Made by a program: the position numbers and the translations under genes. From Paludisphaera borealis (lineage in GTDB: Bacteria > Planctomycetota > Planctomycetia > Isosphaerales > Isosphaeraceae), in NCBI RefSeq assembly GCF_001956985.1, contig NZ_CP019082.1, positions 4,464,001 through 4,528,000 of the forward strand: 64,000 nt of DNA, given 5' to 3'. How positions within the stretch are numbered: position 1 is the stretch's first letter; the number at the start of each line of letters is the position of its first letter. This document shows, piece by piece, positions 24,338 to 33,742 of this stretch. Below the pieces are notes generated by a model. The model was not told where the DNA came from. It searched no databases and saw only the letters and a program-made list of their open reading frames with translations.

Positions 24338-24863
24338 GGCTTGGGTCCTTGAAGTCGGTCGCGAGGGATTCGAGCTGCGCCCGCAGCCGTCGACGCGCCC
24401 GCATCAGCCGGGTCTCGATCGCGGGGATGCCGACGCCCAGCAGTTCGGCCAGCTCGCGAGCGCTCCAGCCTTCGCCATACTTGAGGGCGAGCAGGTCGGC
24501 GTCACGCGGGGGCAAGCTCCGCAGGGCGTTCTGGACGATCTCCCGGCGTTCGTCGTGCAACAGCCAGACCAGCGGCGAGGGGCCGGGGGCCTCGTCCGGC
24601 GCGGGCCGAAGTGTCGCGCAGCGGTCGACCAGCGACCTCCTCCGGCCCGCCTTGCGGCGGTAGAGGAGCGTCTGGCGGACGGCGAGCCGGTAGAGCCAGC
24701 CGACGACCCGCCCGGGGTCGAGCAGGGGGGACCGCTGGGCCACGACGGCCAGGGCCACCTCTTGCATCACCTCGTCGACCCCCTGCGGCTCGCGCAGCCG
24801 GGTGGCGACCACGCGCCGCAGCCAACCGTCGTGGGCCGATAGTACGTCCCCCCAGTCGGGCAT
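24330..24863 (-). CDS. ECF RNA polymerase sigma factor
   Basis: 177 residues from the ATG at 24863 (GAGGG seven bases upstream); an ATG at 24911 lacks such a site. Region 2: HDGWLRRVVATRLREPQGVD, EVMQEVALAVV, RVVGWLYRLAVRQ. Region 4: SLPPRDADLLALKYGEGWSA, RELAELLGVGIPAIETRLMR. Region 4 binds the -35 element and region 2 the -10. The following gene overlaps it and encodes the likely anti-sigma factor, then a PDZ protein, so the three probably form a self-regulating unit on the minus strand. The promoter it recognises is not apparent. Confidence 0.9.
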   Translation of the reverse strand: MPDWGDVLSAHDGWLRRVVATRLREPQGVDEVMQEVALAVVAQRSPLLDPGRVVGWLYRLAVRQTLLYRRKAGRRRSLVDRCATLRPAPDEAPGPSPLVWLLHDERREIVQNALRSLPPRDADLLALKYGEGWSARELAELLGVGIPAIETRLMRARRRLRAQLESLATDFKDPSHD

Positions 24864-24988
24864 GGTCGAGCCCTCGGTTCCAATCCGTTGTTTGGGGTCC
24901 AACTCGCTCATGGTGCAAAGAAAGTTGCCGCCACCGGCGAGATCCTTGCAGGGAGCGGAGGTATTTTCGGAGATCGCCGCCCGAGATC

Positions 24989-27070
24989 TTATCGGCGCGG
25001 CTTGATCGGGGCGGGCAAGATGGTCTGCGTCGGCGCGAGCTTGAGCCAGTCGAGGCCGACGAGGTAGCTGGTGCTTTTGGGGTTTTTGCCGGCGATGGTG
25101 AGGCTGAGGACGTGCGTGCCGGCTTCGAGCGAGAGGACGCCGAGCGCGGCGGCCCCGGAGTGGACGACTCCCGGTGCGTAAAGATCGATCGGCCGGCCGA
25201 GGTCTTTGCCGTCGAGGGCGAGCTGGACCATCGCGTAGTCGGGAGCCTTGGTGAACCCGCCCCAGAGGGCGTAAGTGCCGTCCTGCTCGACGCGAACCTC
25301 CAGGTCGAGCCGCGCGCCGGGCTCGCGGACGATCCAGAAGAGCTGCTGCGCACCCGACCAGGCGTCACCGAACTGGGTCATGTCCTGGTTGTGGACGTCG
25401 CCGGCCGTCTTGCCGCGCACCTTAAGGCTCTCGGCCTCGATCGCGCCCGGCTCGCGGTTCACCGGCGGCCGGGGGCGGACCGTCCGGCTCGACAGGTTGG
25501 GTACGTCGGGGGCGATCGTCGCCCCGGGCGCGGCGTAGAAGTAGGCGAGGGTCCCGTACTGGATCGTCACGGCCTCCCAGTGCCAGACTTCGATATCGAA
25601 GTCGAGCGACTTCTGGAACGGCACGGAGTCGAGGATCTGGTGCCGGACGTTGCTGGTGTTCCCCTTGCTCCCCGGCCCGTCGCTCCGCGTCTGGCTGTGG
25701 AATGGGTTCATGTAAGGATGCGTATCGCCCCAGGCGTAGCCGAAATAGTCTTCGGTGCCGGTGCCGAACGTGCTGGGAAACTTCTCGCCGTCGACGTAGA
25801 TCTTCTCGTCCCCCTCGCCCCACCAGGCCGGAGTCGGGTTGTAGATGTTGCACAACAGGCCGACGAACCGCCCAGCCCCGCCCTTGACCCGAAGCGCCGG
25901 CCAGTCGAGCGTGCCTTCGGCCTTCTTGGTTCGCAGGACCTCGTCGCTCCGCCATCGGGCGTGGAACGTGAGCTTGCCGGCGTTCGAGGGATCTTCGTGG
26001 ATGTTCGCGCGGATCACGACGTCCGCCGCGTGATCCGATTGATTTTTCAGGCCGATCCGTGCTGAGTGTTGGTAAGGCATGTGCCACCGCGCGATCATCG
26101 CGGCGCTGTCGCCGACCTCGTTGACGGCCATCTGGAAATGATTGAGCCCCGGCCCGCTGCCGAAGAAGTCGCCGAGCGGCGTGGCGACCTGCGGCGTCAC
26201 CGCGTCGTCGAACGTGATGGTCAATAACGTGCGGGCCAGGACGTCGGCGAGGGCGTCGTCGTCGAGATTCGACCGCGAGATTTGGCAGAGCAGAGCGGTG
26301 ATCGCGCCGGGGCGGTCGCCGGGGTTGCGGGTGGGGATGATCTCGGTGGAGTGGCCCGGCCGCAGTCTGAACGGCTGCGATGCCGCCAGGTCGCCCGAGA
26401 ACCGCGCCAAGGGCGATTCCAGCAGCGCGCGGCGTGTGTTCGCGATCGTCCCACCCGCCCGCGCGAGGACCTCGGGCGAGTAGCTTTCCACCTGGGTGTT
26501 CTTGGGGAGCGTCGTCACGTTCACCTGGTAATACTGGTCGCCCTTGGTGGTCGTGATCTTGATCGCCCGGGCGAACGGGAACGGAAAATACAGGTTGCGC
26601 CCGCGCGAGGCGTCGTGGCCGAACGGGGCCGAGAACGGCTCGATTTCGCCGTTGGTGATGCTCGCAAACGGCCCGGCGAGCGCCGGTTTGTCGGACCCGT
26701 CGATGTAGATCCGCAATTCGCCGTCGGGGTTGGCCGACCAGATCCGCGAGACGTAGCCGGGGCCCTTCGATTCGGCAAGCACCCATTCGCGATGGCCGCT
26801 CTCGCCTTCGACCCGCAGGTAGTGGCCGCGATCGCCGTTGGCGAACGGGTTGACGATCGTGTCGCCTTCGAGCTTGCTGGCGCGGTCGTAGCTGGAGAAC
26901 ATGACCGAGCGCTCGCCGGCGGCGGGAGGCTGGGCGAGCCACGAGAGGTCGACCATCCTCCGCAGCAGGCTCTCCACCGTGACCGTCGGCCCGTCGTCGG
27001 CCCGGGCGGGCGCCGCGAGCGCGCCCGCGACGGCGAAACACAGCAAGCAGCGTCGAGCTACGTTGGACAT
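24989..27070 (-). CDS. GH172-type (DUF2961) glycoside hydrolase, secreted
   Basis: 693 residues from the ATG at 27070 (GAGGAG upstream). A signal peptide (residues 1-~24, ending APARADD) precedes the DUF2961/GH172 core (~residues 35-500), with YDRASKLEGDTIVNPFANGD, GPGYVSRIWSANPDGELRIY, DGEKFPSTFGTGTEDYFGYA and AWWGEGDEKIYVDG; the acidic residues of GTGTEDYF and GEGDEK lie where this family keeps its active-site acids. The last ~150 residues look like a beta-sandwich sugar-binding domain. Characterised GH172 enzymes act on alpha-fructofuranosides or D-arabinofuranosides. Substrate here unknown. Divergent from the lactonase gene with a 188-base shared upstream region. Confidence 0.85.
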   Translation of the reverse strand: MSNVARRCLLCFAVAGALAAPARADDGPTVTVESLLRRMVDLSWLAQPPAAGERSVMFSSYDRASKLEGDTIVNPFANGDRGHYLRVEGESGHREWVLAESKGPGYVSRIWSANPDGELRIYIDGSDKPALAGPFASITNGEIEPFSAPFGHDASRGRNLYFPFPFARAIKITTTKGDQYYQVNVTTLPKNTQVESYSPEVLARAGGTIANTRRALLESPLARFSGDLAASQPFRLRPGHSTEIIPTRNPGDRPGAITALLCQISRSNLDDDALADVLARTLLTITFDDAVTPQVATPLGDFFGSGPGLNHFQMAVNEVGDSAAMIARWHMPYQHSARIGLKNQSDHAADVVIRANIHEDPSNAGKLTFHARWRSDEVLRTKKAEGTLDWPALRVKGGAGRFVGLLCNIYNPTPAWWGEGDEKIYVDGEKFPSTFGTGTEDYFGYAWGDTHPYMNPFHSQTRSDGPGSKGNTSNVRHQILDSVPFQKSLDFDIEVWHWEAVTIQYGTLAYFYAAPGATIAPDVPNLSSRTVRPRPPVNREPGAIEAESLKVRGKTAGDVHNQDMTQFGDAWSGAQQLFWIVREPGARLDLEVRVEQDGTYALWGGFTKAPDYAMVQLALDGKDLGRPIDLYAPGVVHSGAAALGVLSLEAGTHVLSLTIAGKNPKSTSYLVGLDWLKLAPTQTILPAPIKPRR

Positions 27071-27258
27071 GGATGGAACTCCTCGCGAATCGATCGGGCG
27101 CGTTCCTTGTCTTCCCTCGCACTCCCACCATCGAATCAAACACGGGGGCGGCTGGCAAGGACCAGGCCCGAGCTTGAGGTTCTTGCCGGTGGATGGAGCC
27201 TGTGATACCGTCGATTCGCGGATCTTTGAGACACGCTCGGCGCGCGGGAGGTTGATCG

Positions 27259-28464
27259 ATGACGGTTGCACGATGGTTGATGGTTGCTCGCCGGGCGGTC
27301 CTGGCGTCGATGGCGGTCCTGGCGTCGGTCGGTGGAACCGTGGCGACGGCGGCCGACGGCGCCGAGCCGAAGTCGTACTGGGTCTATGCGGGCTCGTACA
27401 CCAACAGCAAGACGCCCAGCGAGGGGATTTACAAGTTCGAGCTTGACGCGGCGACGGGCAAGCTGACGCCCCACGGGCCGGCGGCGAAGCTCGCGAACCC
27501 TTCGTTTCTGGCCGTGCATCCGAACGGTAAGTTCCTGTACGCGGTCAACGAGGTCGAGACGCTGAACGGCGAGAAGGGGGGCGGCGTGACCGCCCTGGCT
27601 CTCGATCCCGAAACCGGCGCGCTGCGGGTTCTCAATCATCAGTCGACGAAGGGCGGAGCGCCTTGCCACCTGACGGTCGACGCCAAGGGGCGGAACGTCC
27701 TGGCGGCGAACTACGGCGGCGGCAGCGTCGCCTGCCTGCCGATCGCCGAAGATGGAACCCTGAAGCCGGCGTCGACGTTCATCCAGCACGAGGGCAAGAG
27801 CGTCGACCGTTCGCGCCAGGAAGCGCCGCACGCGCACTCGATCAACCTCGACCGCGCCAACCGGTTCGCGCTCGCGGCCGACCTCGGGCTCGACAAGGTG
27901 CTCGTCTACAAGTTCGACGGCGACCACGGCAAGCTGACGCCCAACGACCCGCCGTTCGCCAAGATCAAGCCGGGGACGGGCCCTCGTCACCTCGCCTGGC
28001 ATCCTTCGGGCGGCTTCGCGTACGTCATCGGCGAGATGGGCAACACCGTGACCGTCCTCAAGTACGACGCCGCGAAGGGCGTGCTCGACGCGATCCAGAC
28101 GATCGGCACGCTCCCCGCCGATTTCCACGGCAAGAGCTGGACCAGCGAGATCGTCGCGCACCCGACCGGCAACTTCGTCTACGGCTCGAATCGCGGCCAC
28201 GACAGCATCGCGATCTTCACTGTCGAGGCGTCGACCGGCAAGCTCAAGGCGACCGGCCATCAGCTCACCGGCGGCAAGACCCCGCGCAACTTCGTCGTCG
28301 ACCCGACCGGCCGCTGGCTGCTGGCCGAGAACCAGGACTCCAACACGATCGTCGTCTTCAGCATCGACCCCCAGACCGGGGCGCTCGCGCAGGTCGGCGA
28401 GCCGGTGGCGTCGCCGATGCCCGTCTGCATCCGGATGATCCCGAAGCCGGCCGCCGGCAAGTAA
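27259..28464 (+). CDS. Secreted lactonase, 7-bladed beta-propeller (6-phosphogluconolactonase-like)
   Basis: 401 residues, ATG at 27259 with GGAGG eight bases upstream. A signal peptide (to ~residue 33, TVATAADG) is followed by repeating propeller blades of the Pgl/lactonase family: YAGSYTNSKTPSEGIYKFEL, NPSFLAVHPNGKFLYAVNE, PHAHSINLDRANRFALAADL, GPRHLAWHPSGGFAYVIGE, NFVVDPTGRWLLAENQDSNT and the closing GEPVASPMPVCIRMI. The Pgl enzymes of this fold hydrolyse 6-phosphogluconolactone in the cytosol; a secreted version more likely acts on other sugar lactones or is structural. It is followed 19 bases later by the SprT-like gene, probably in one transcript. Confidence 0.88.
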   Translation: MTVARWLMVARRAVLASMAVLASVGGTVATAADGAEPKSYWVYAGSYTNSKTPSEGIYKFELDAATGKLTPHGPAAKLANPSFLAVHPNGKFLYAVNEVETLNGEKGGGVTALALDPETGALRVLNHQSTKGGAPCHLTVDAKGRNVLAANYGGGSVACLPIAEDGTLKPASTFIQHEGKSVDRSRQEAPHAHSINLDRANRFALAADLGLDKVLVYKFDGDHGKLTPNDPPFAKIKPGTGPRHLAWHPSGGFAYVIGEMGNTVTVLKYDAAKGVLDAIQTIGTLPADFHGKSWTSEIVAHPTGNFVYGSNRGHDSIAIFTVEASTGKLKATGHQLTGGKTPRNFVVDPTGRWLLAENQDSNTIVVFSIDPQTGALAQVGEPVASPMPVCIRMIPKPAAGK

Positions 28465-28483
28465 CCCGGAGCCGGACGCGGAC

Positions 28484-29305
28484 ATGAGCGACGACGGATG
28501 GCTGGACGGGCCGGGCCCGGGACGCGCGCGCCAGGCGCGGCTGGTGTCGCTGTTGTACGCGCCCGACGACGTCGCCGCTCGATCGCGGCGGATCTACAAC
28601 GCCGTGATCGAGCAGTCGGCCCAGATCCACGCCGGCGACTTCAAGGTCGTCGGCGTCGACGATTTGCAGTTGCTGTTCCGGCTGTACGACCGCGAATTCT
28701 TCCGCGAGCGGCTTGCGGAGATGCTCGCGGAGGACCGCGCGTATCCGATGGGCTTCCGGCTCTCGAAGCGGCTGACCCGGGCCGCCGGTCAGACGATCCG
28801 CCAGATCCGCCGGGTGAAGGCCGGGGGCAAGGTCGTCGACGACGTCGAATACGAGATCTCGGTCTCGACCACGCTGTTGTACAGCACGTTCCAGCACGTC
28901 GAGCGCGAGGTGATCGTCGGCGGGCTCGTCTGCCGCGACCGGCTCGAAGCCCTCCAGCGGATCATGGAGCACGAGCTGCTGCACCTCGCCGAGTTCCTCG
29001 GCTGGGGCCGGTCGAACTGCTCGGCCGATAATTTTCATATGCTCTCGCGTCGCATCTTCGCGCACGAAGGCGTGACGCACGACCTCGTCACCCCGCGCGA
29101 GCAAGCCGCGGCGGCCTACAACGTCCGCGTCGGCGACGTCGTCGCCTTCGAGATCGACGGCGCGCGCCGCCACGGCCGCGTCAACCGCATCACCCGCCGC
29201 GCCACCGTCCTCGTCGAAAGCCCCCAAGGCGAGCCCTTCACCGACGGCCGCCGCTACCTCACGTTTTACGTCCCGCTGCCGCTGCTGCGGAAAGTGGGCG
29301 GGTGA
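28484..29305 (+). CDS. SprT-like zinc metalloprotease-fold protein with C-terminal SH3-like domain
   Basis: 273 residues, no signal peptide. Around residue 163 the sequence EHELLHLAEFLGWG gives a zinc-binding HExxH, followed by the SprT-like spacing NCSADNFHMLSRRIFAH where a third ligand would lie. Residues ~60-150 form the mixed fold that precedes the motif in this family (YDREFFRERLAEML, FRLSKRLTRAAGQTIRQIRR). The last ~65 residues (VRVGDVVAFEIDGARRHGRV, RRATVLVESPQGEPF) read as a small beta-barrel of KOW/SH3 type. Likely a cytosolic peptidase or nucleic-acid-associated protein; the fused barrel is of the kind that binds nucleic acid. Confidence 0.7.
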   Translation: MSDDGWLDGPGPGRARQARLVSLLYAPDDVAARSRRIYNAVIEQSAQIHAGDFKVVGVDDLQLLFRLYDREFFRERLAEMLAEDRAYPMGFRLSKRLTRAAGQTIRQIRRVKAGGKVVDDVEYEISVSTTLLYSTFQHVEREVIVGGLVCRDRLEALQRIMEHELLHLAEFLGWGRSNCSADNFHMLSRRIFAHEGVTHDLVTPREQAAAAYNVRVGDVVAFEIDGARRHGRVNRITRRATVLVESPQGEPFTDGRRYLTFYVPLPLLRKVGG

Positions 29306-29339
29306 TCAAGTCATCAAGAAGACGAATGTGGCAATCATC

Positions 29340-29430
29340 CCTTCTCCCCCGGGAGAAGGTGCCCCGCAGGGACGGATGAGGATCGTGGGATTTCGAGATC
29401 CGTGATGCAAGCGACGACCCTCATCCGGCC
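29340..29430. repeat. CCTTCTCCCC hairpin element, truncated copy
   Basis: A 9-bp stem CCTTCTCCC (29340-29348) / GGGAGAAGG (29351-29359), then GTGCCCCGCAGGGACGGATG and a ~50-base middle almost identical to the copy at 63734 (shared TCGTGGGATTTCGAGATCCG). It lacks the right-hand hairpin. It lies between convergent genes and may act as their terminator. Confidence 0.8.
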
Positions 29431-29432
29431 GT

Positions 29433-32400
29433 TCAACGCCCCGCCGCCGGCGCCTCGACCTGGCCCTTGGCGGCAAGGTAGGCGAAGAGGTCGCGGATCT
29501 CCTGGTCGGTGAGGCGTTCGAGCTGGCCTTCGGGCATCATCGAGACGTTCGACGGCTTGAAGTCCTCGATGTCTTCGCGGGCGAGGATGATGCGTTCGTT
29601 GGCGGTCTGGATGGTCAGGGTGCGGTCGTTCTGCTCGCGGATGATCCCCGAGATCAGGCGGCCGTCGGCAGTCCCGATGGTCGACACGGTGTAATCGCGC
29701 GCGACGGTCGCGCTGGGGTCGAGGACGTTCTCGAGGATGTAGTCGGCGTTCGCCCGGTCCGAACCCGTCAGCTCGGGGCCGACGTCGCCGCCGCCGTCGA
29801 ACAGCTTGTGGCACTGGAAGCAGGTCCGCTGGAACAACGCGCGGCCGCGAGACGGATCGGCGGGCTCCTTCGAGGCCAGAACCGACTTGTATTTAGCGAT
29901 CAGCGACGTCTTGTCGGCCGACGTCGGCCGGATCGTCCCCCAGACCGTTTCGAGCCGCTTAGCCACGTTCGCGTCCTTCAGAGCCAACAATTGACGGGCC
30001 GCCGTGACGCTCACGTCCCGGCGCGGGACGACGCCCTTCTCGACCGCGTCGAGCAGCGCGAGCGCCCAGGAGGGCCGGGCCGAGAGCGTGGCGACCGCGT
30101 CGTCGCGCTCGGCCTCGGTCAGCCCCGCATAGGCGTCGAGCACGACTTTCGGCGTGTCGGCGTCGGTGTACGCGGCCATCGAGCGGAGGGCTAGCCCCCG
30201 CATCGCGGCGTCGCTCAGCAGGCTGCGCAGCTCGACGCCGAGGCCGGGCACGCGACGCTCGACCAGCGTGCTCAAGGCGCGGGCGCGGCGGTCGGCCGGC
30301 GTCTTGGCGTCGAGGGTCGTCGCGCGGAGGGTGGCGATGGCCTTGGGTTCGTCGAGGATCACGGCTAAACGGAGCGCCTTTTCGAGCACGCTCGTGTCCT
30401 TGGTCGCGGCCAGCCCGGCGTAGATCTCGGCCCAGCCCTCGGGACGGGGGACCTGCTTGCGGCCTCGAAGCGCGTCGAGCACGCCGTCGAGCACGTCGCC
30501 CCGGACGTCGTCGCGGTCGAGCTTGAGGACCGGCCCGAGGGCCGCGAGCCCCTTGGCGGCGTCGGCCGTCACCACGCGACGCGCCAAGAAGTTGCGAAGC
30601 ATCGGCAGTTGCACCCGCGTCGTCCATTCGGCCGCGCGATCGAAATCGGCCGCGGCGAGGGGCTCGACGCCGTACCAGGTCATCAGCGGCAGCATCGGGT
30701 CGGCGGGGTCGATCTTGGCCGAGGCGAGGACCTCGGCGAGCGGCCAGCGATCGGCGACCGGAATCCGTTGCAGGGCCGACGCCAGCGCGAGCCGGACGCG
30801 CGGCGAGGCTTCGTCCTTCGCCAGAGTGGTGAGCCGGGCCGCGACGGGCGCCGAGATCGAGCCGGCGTCGCCGAGCAGCCGGACCGCCCAGCCGCGCACC
30901 GATTCGTCGCGGTCGGTCAGGATTCCGAGGAGCGCCTTCTCGTCGAGCGCGCCGACGGCGTACAGCGTCCAGAGCGCCCGCAGGCGGCGGGTGGTCTCGG
31001 GGTTGTCGCGGAGGATCGTATTGAGGACGTCGCGCGCCTTGGACACATCGCCGCCGGCGATTGCCCGCTCTTGCAGCAGCCGCCGCGCGGTGCGGACGTA
31101 CCACTCGTTCTTGTGGAGCTGGAGCTTGGCGAGCTCCTCGTCGGACTGCTTGGCGAGGTCGACCTTCACGGGCTTGGGATCGCCGTAGCTAAGCTTGTAG
31201 ATGCGTCCATTTTCGCGGTGGGCGTTGTCGGCGTCGTTCTCATGGCATTCGCCGATGTCCGCCCAGTCGGTGAAGTAGACGGCGCCGTCGGGGCCGTACT
31301 TGAGTTCCAGGCCGCGGAACCAGACGTCGTTGCCGTTCAGGAGGTCGGGCTCGTGGTGGGCGACGTAGCCCGATCCCTTGCGTTCGAGGCGGTCGTGGTT
31401 GACGCGGTGGCCGTGGATGTTGAAGGTGTACGCGCCGTTGCGGTAGCTGTCGGGCCAGTTGTCGCCGAGGTAGACCATCGCGCCGACGTGCGCGTGGCCG
31501 CCGCCGACCTCGCTGTGCTTGGCGTGGTCCTTCCCCTCGCGCGACTCGGTCCAGTGGCCGCCGGCCCAGTGCAGGTGGTCGGCGCAGGTGGGGATCAGGC
31601 CGTACGAATTGACGACGAAGTCCTCGCCGAACATCCGCTGAAACCGCGCGCCGGGGACGACGTGGAACAGGTGCGGGATCACGCAGTTGGTGATGAACGC
31701 CTCGCCGTAATCGTCGAAGTCGAGGCCCCAGGGGTTGGTCGTGCCGTGGGCGACGGCCTCGAAGACCTGGCGCGTCGGGTGGTATCGCCAGACGCCGGTG
31801 TTGATCGGCGTGCGATCGCCGTCGGGCGTCCCCGGCCGGCCGACGCGCGAGTTCGAGAGGATGCCGTTGCACCCCCAGAGCCAGCCGTCGGGACCCCATT
31901 TCAGGGCGTTGAACATATTATGCTGAGCCTTCACGTCCCAGCCGTCGAGCGCGACGACCGGCGCCGAGTCGGGCTTGTCGTCGCCGTCGCGGTCGGGGAT
32001 GAACAGCAGGTTGGGCGTGGCGCAGAGCCAGACGCCGCCGTGCCCCAGCTCGATCCCGGTGAAGCTCGTGCCGCCTTCGTAGAAGACGGTGCGGCGGTCG
32101 AACTTGCCGTCGCCGTCGGAGTCTTCGAAGATGACGACGCGGTCCTTGCCGTGCGGTCCGCCCAGCCAGATCGGATACGAGAAATTCTCGACGACCCAGA
32201 GCCGTCCCCGGGGGTCGATCGTGAAGGCGATCGGCTGGACGACGTCGGGCTCGGCGGCGAACGGCGTGACCTTGAAGCCGGGCGGAATGATCATCCGCGC
32301 GGGGGCTTGATCAACGGGGACCGGCAGCGACGTCGCCGGCGGCTCGGCCGCGTTCGAGAGCGTTGCAACCGCCAGGGCGAGCCCGGCCGCGAAGGTCGAC

Positions 32401-32435
32401 AAGGTGAGGGAGGAACCGTGTCGCACGGTCATCAT
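29433..32435 (-). CDS. PVC-type dehydrogenase with HEAT repeats and C-terminal cytochrome c domain
   Basis: 1000 residues from the first of two ATGs (32435, 32432). A signal peptide (to ~residue 29, TLSNAAEPP) is followed by the PVC propeller domain (~45-430: DPRGRLWVVENFSYPIWLGG, GPDGWLWGCNG, NGRIYKLSYG). Then comes a HEAT-repeat region (~450-850) and a cytochrome c/HEAT-associated domain with the heme-binding C-F-Q-C-H at ~871-876. It ends in the LTDQEIRDLFAYLAAKGQVE block of this cytochrome family. It should be periplasmic and pass electrons through the heme; substrate unknown. It is a full-length relative of the gene cut off at the left window edge. Confidence 0.92.
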   Translation of the reverse strand: MMTVRHGSSLTLSTFAAGLALAVATLSNAAEPPATSLPVPVDQAPARMIIPPGFKVTPFAAEPDVVQPIAFTIDPRGRLWVVENFSYPIWLGGPHGKDRVVIFEDSDGDGKFDRRTVFYEGGTSFTGIELGHGGVWLCATPNLLFIPDRDGDDKPDSAPVVALDGWDVKAQHNMFNALKWGPDGWLWGCNGILSNSRVGRPGTPDGDRTPINTGVWRYHPTRQVFEAVAHGTTNPWGLDFDDYGEAFITNCVIPHLFHVVPGARFQRMFGEDFVVNSYGLIPTCADHLHWAGGHWTESREGKDHAKHSEVGGGHAHVGAMVYLGDNWPDSYRNGAYTFNIHGHRVNHDRLERKGSGYVAHHEPDLLNGNDVWFRGLELKYGPDGAVYFTDWADIGECHENDADNAHRENGRIYKLSYGDPKPVKVDLAKQSDEELAKLQLHKNEWYVRTARRLLQERAIAGGDVSKARDVLNTILRDNPETTRRLRALWTLYAVGALDEKALLGILTDRDESVRGWAVRLLGDAGSISAPVAARLTTLAKDEASPRVRLALASALQRIPVADRWPLAEVLASAKIDPADPMLPLMTWYGVEPLAAADFDRAAEWTTRVQLPMLRNFLARRVVTADAAKGLAALGPVLKLDRDDVRGDVLDGVLDALRGRKQVPRPEGWAEIYAGLAATKDTSVLEKALRLAVILDEPKAIATLRATTLDAKTPADRRARALSTLVERRVPGLGVELRSLLSDAAMRGLALRSMAAYTDADTPKVVLDAYAGLTEAERDDAVATLSARPSWALALLDAVEKGVVPRRDVSVTAARQLLALKDANVAKRLETVWGTIRPTSADKTSLIAKYKSVLASKEPADPSRGRALFQRTCFQCHKLFDGGGDVGPELTGSDRANADYILENVLDPSATVARDYTVSTIGTADGRLISGIIREQNDRTLTIQTANERIILAREDIEDFKPSNVSMMPEGQLERLTDQEIRDLFAYLAAKGQVEAPAAGR

Positions 32436-32600
32436 GGAGTGCTCCGAGTGTGGCTGGTGAACGACTACGTTCGAGGCGACGCAAGGCGTCGCGGCGGGGA
32501 GGCCGATTCTCGTCTTCTATCATAATCTCGGATGCATGGGAACCGACAGGGGCCGGCTTCCTCGCCGAGACTCGGCGACCGGCGGAAGCCCGCATTACCG

Positions 32601-32683
32601 TAGGGGCGTCCCTTGTGGGCGCCCGAATCGCGGGAGCGCCGCAGTCGCCGACGCCGCTTGGGCGCCCACAAGGGACGCCCCTA
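32601..32683. repeat. Dispersed hairpin with 24-bp perfect arms (GGGGCGTCCC family), copy 2
   Basis: The arms are 32601-32624 and 32660-32683, identical to those of the copy at 22297. The middle and the first bases of both flanks are conserved too. It lies between the start of the PVC dehydrogenase gene and the end of the LssY-C gene. Confidence 0.88.
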
Positions 32684-32709
32684 CGTGTGCAGCCCAAACG
32701 CAATCTGAG

Positions 32710-33603
32710 CTAATTCTCATTCGGTTCCGAATTCGACCGGGAATCGAGCAGCGGCTTGAGCGCCGACCAGAGCTGTTCCTTGAGGTCGATGATCGGCGGG
32801 TTGTCGAGTTCCTCGGGGGACGTCGTCGCGGAGTCGGCGGCCAGGACGCCGACGGTCAGTTCGCCGTCGGTGTAGTACAGGTCGCCGCCGCCGTTGCGGC
32901 CCAGCAGGGTCGCGCCGACGCCGGTGACCTGGTACAGAACTTTCAGCCGCCCCGCGCGGCGGAGGTCGGCGATCAGGCCGTCGCGCTCGGCGTCGACGTC
33001 GGGGGCGATGTGGTGGGTGATCTGCCCGGTGCGGTGGCTGAGGCCGACGCTGCGGTCGAACGTGACCGCGCCGATCCAGAGCGGCAGGCCGTCCTTGCCC
33101 AGGTCGGTCGACTTCCAGAACCGGACGTGATGCCTGTGCCGCGCGCTGTCGCCGGCGGGCTTCTCGAACGCGAGGTCCTGCTTCCGCCCGAACACGAACA
33201 ACGGGCTGACCGGGGCCTCGGGATACGGCCGATCGCGGATCACGCTGCTGGCGATGGCGATGCTTGTCCGCAGCGTCACCGGGTCGGCCGGGTCCCAGCC
33301 CGACTGGACGATCGCGTCGACCAGCTCCTTCTCACCGCCGATCAACCCCACGTTGAGCGGATCGCCGGGAATCCCCTGCGCCGTCACGGTCGTCTTGGGC
33401 GCGTTCTCCATCGCCGGCTGATGCTCGTAGTGCTTCCACAAGAACGGCAAGATCAAATAAGCCGCCGCCAACCAGACCACGACCACCACGCCGAGGATTT
33501 TAAGTCCTCTGACCGTCCAGCGCCGCTTCCTCGACCGGACGACCGTCGCGGTCGTCGTCGTGGTCGCAGCCGTCGCGTCCTCGCCGCCTTGATCGTCGGT
33601 CAT
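32710..33603 (-). CDS. LssY C-terminal domain protein, membrane anchored
   Basis: 297 residues. A basic, threonine-rich start is followed by one transmembrane helix (~residues 34-54, ILGVVVVVWLAAAYLILPFL) and a ~200-residue outer domain of the LssY-C type: GDPLNVGLIGGEKELVDAIV, GWDPADPVTLRTSIAIASSV, RKQDLAFEKP, RHHVRFWKS, GAVTFDRSVGLSHRTGQITH. LssY was named from Legionella; the domain's biochemical role is not established. It sits alone on the minus strand, with repeat elements downstream. Confident as to family, not function. Confidence 0.82.
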   Translation of the reverse strand: MTDDQGGEDATAATTTTTATVVRSRKRRWTVRGLKILGVVVVVWLAAAYLILPFLWKHYEHQPAMENAPKTTVTAQGIPGDPLNVGLIGGEKELVDAIVQSGWDPADPVTLRTSIAIASSVIRDRPYPEAPVSPLFVFGRKQDLAFEKPAGDSARHRHHVRFWKSTDLGKDGLPLWIGAVTFDRSVGLSHRTGQITHHIAPDVDAERDGLIADLRRAGRLKVLYQVTGVGATLLGRNGGGDLYYTDGELTVGVLAADSATTSPEELDNPPIIDLKEQLWSALKPLLDSRSNSEPNEN

Positions 33604-33742
33604 GCCGGCCTCAATCCGCTGTCAAATCTCGGGAATGTCGTCGTTTCCGAGTGTACCCGACGCCCGGCGCAGACGGCCAGAAGGGCGTTGCTGCTGAAGG
33701 CCCTCAACCCGTCGATCGACGTCCGCATGTTTTAGCTCTGGG

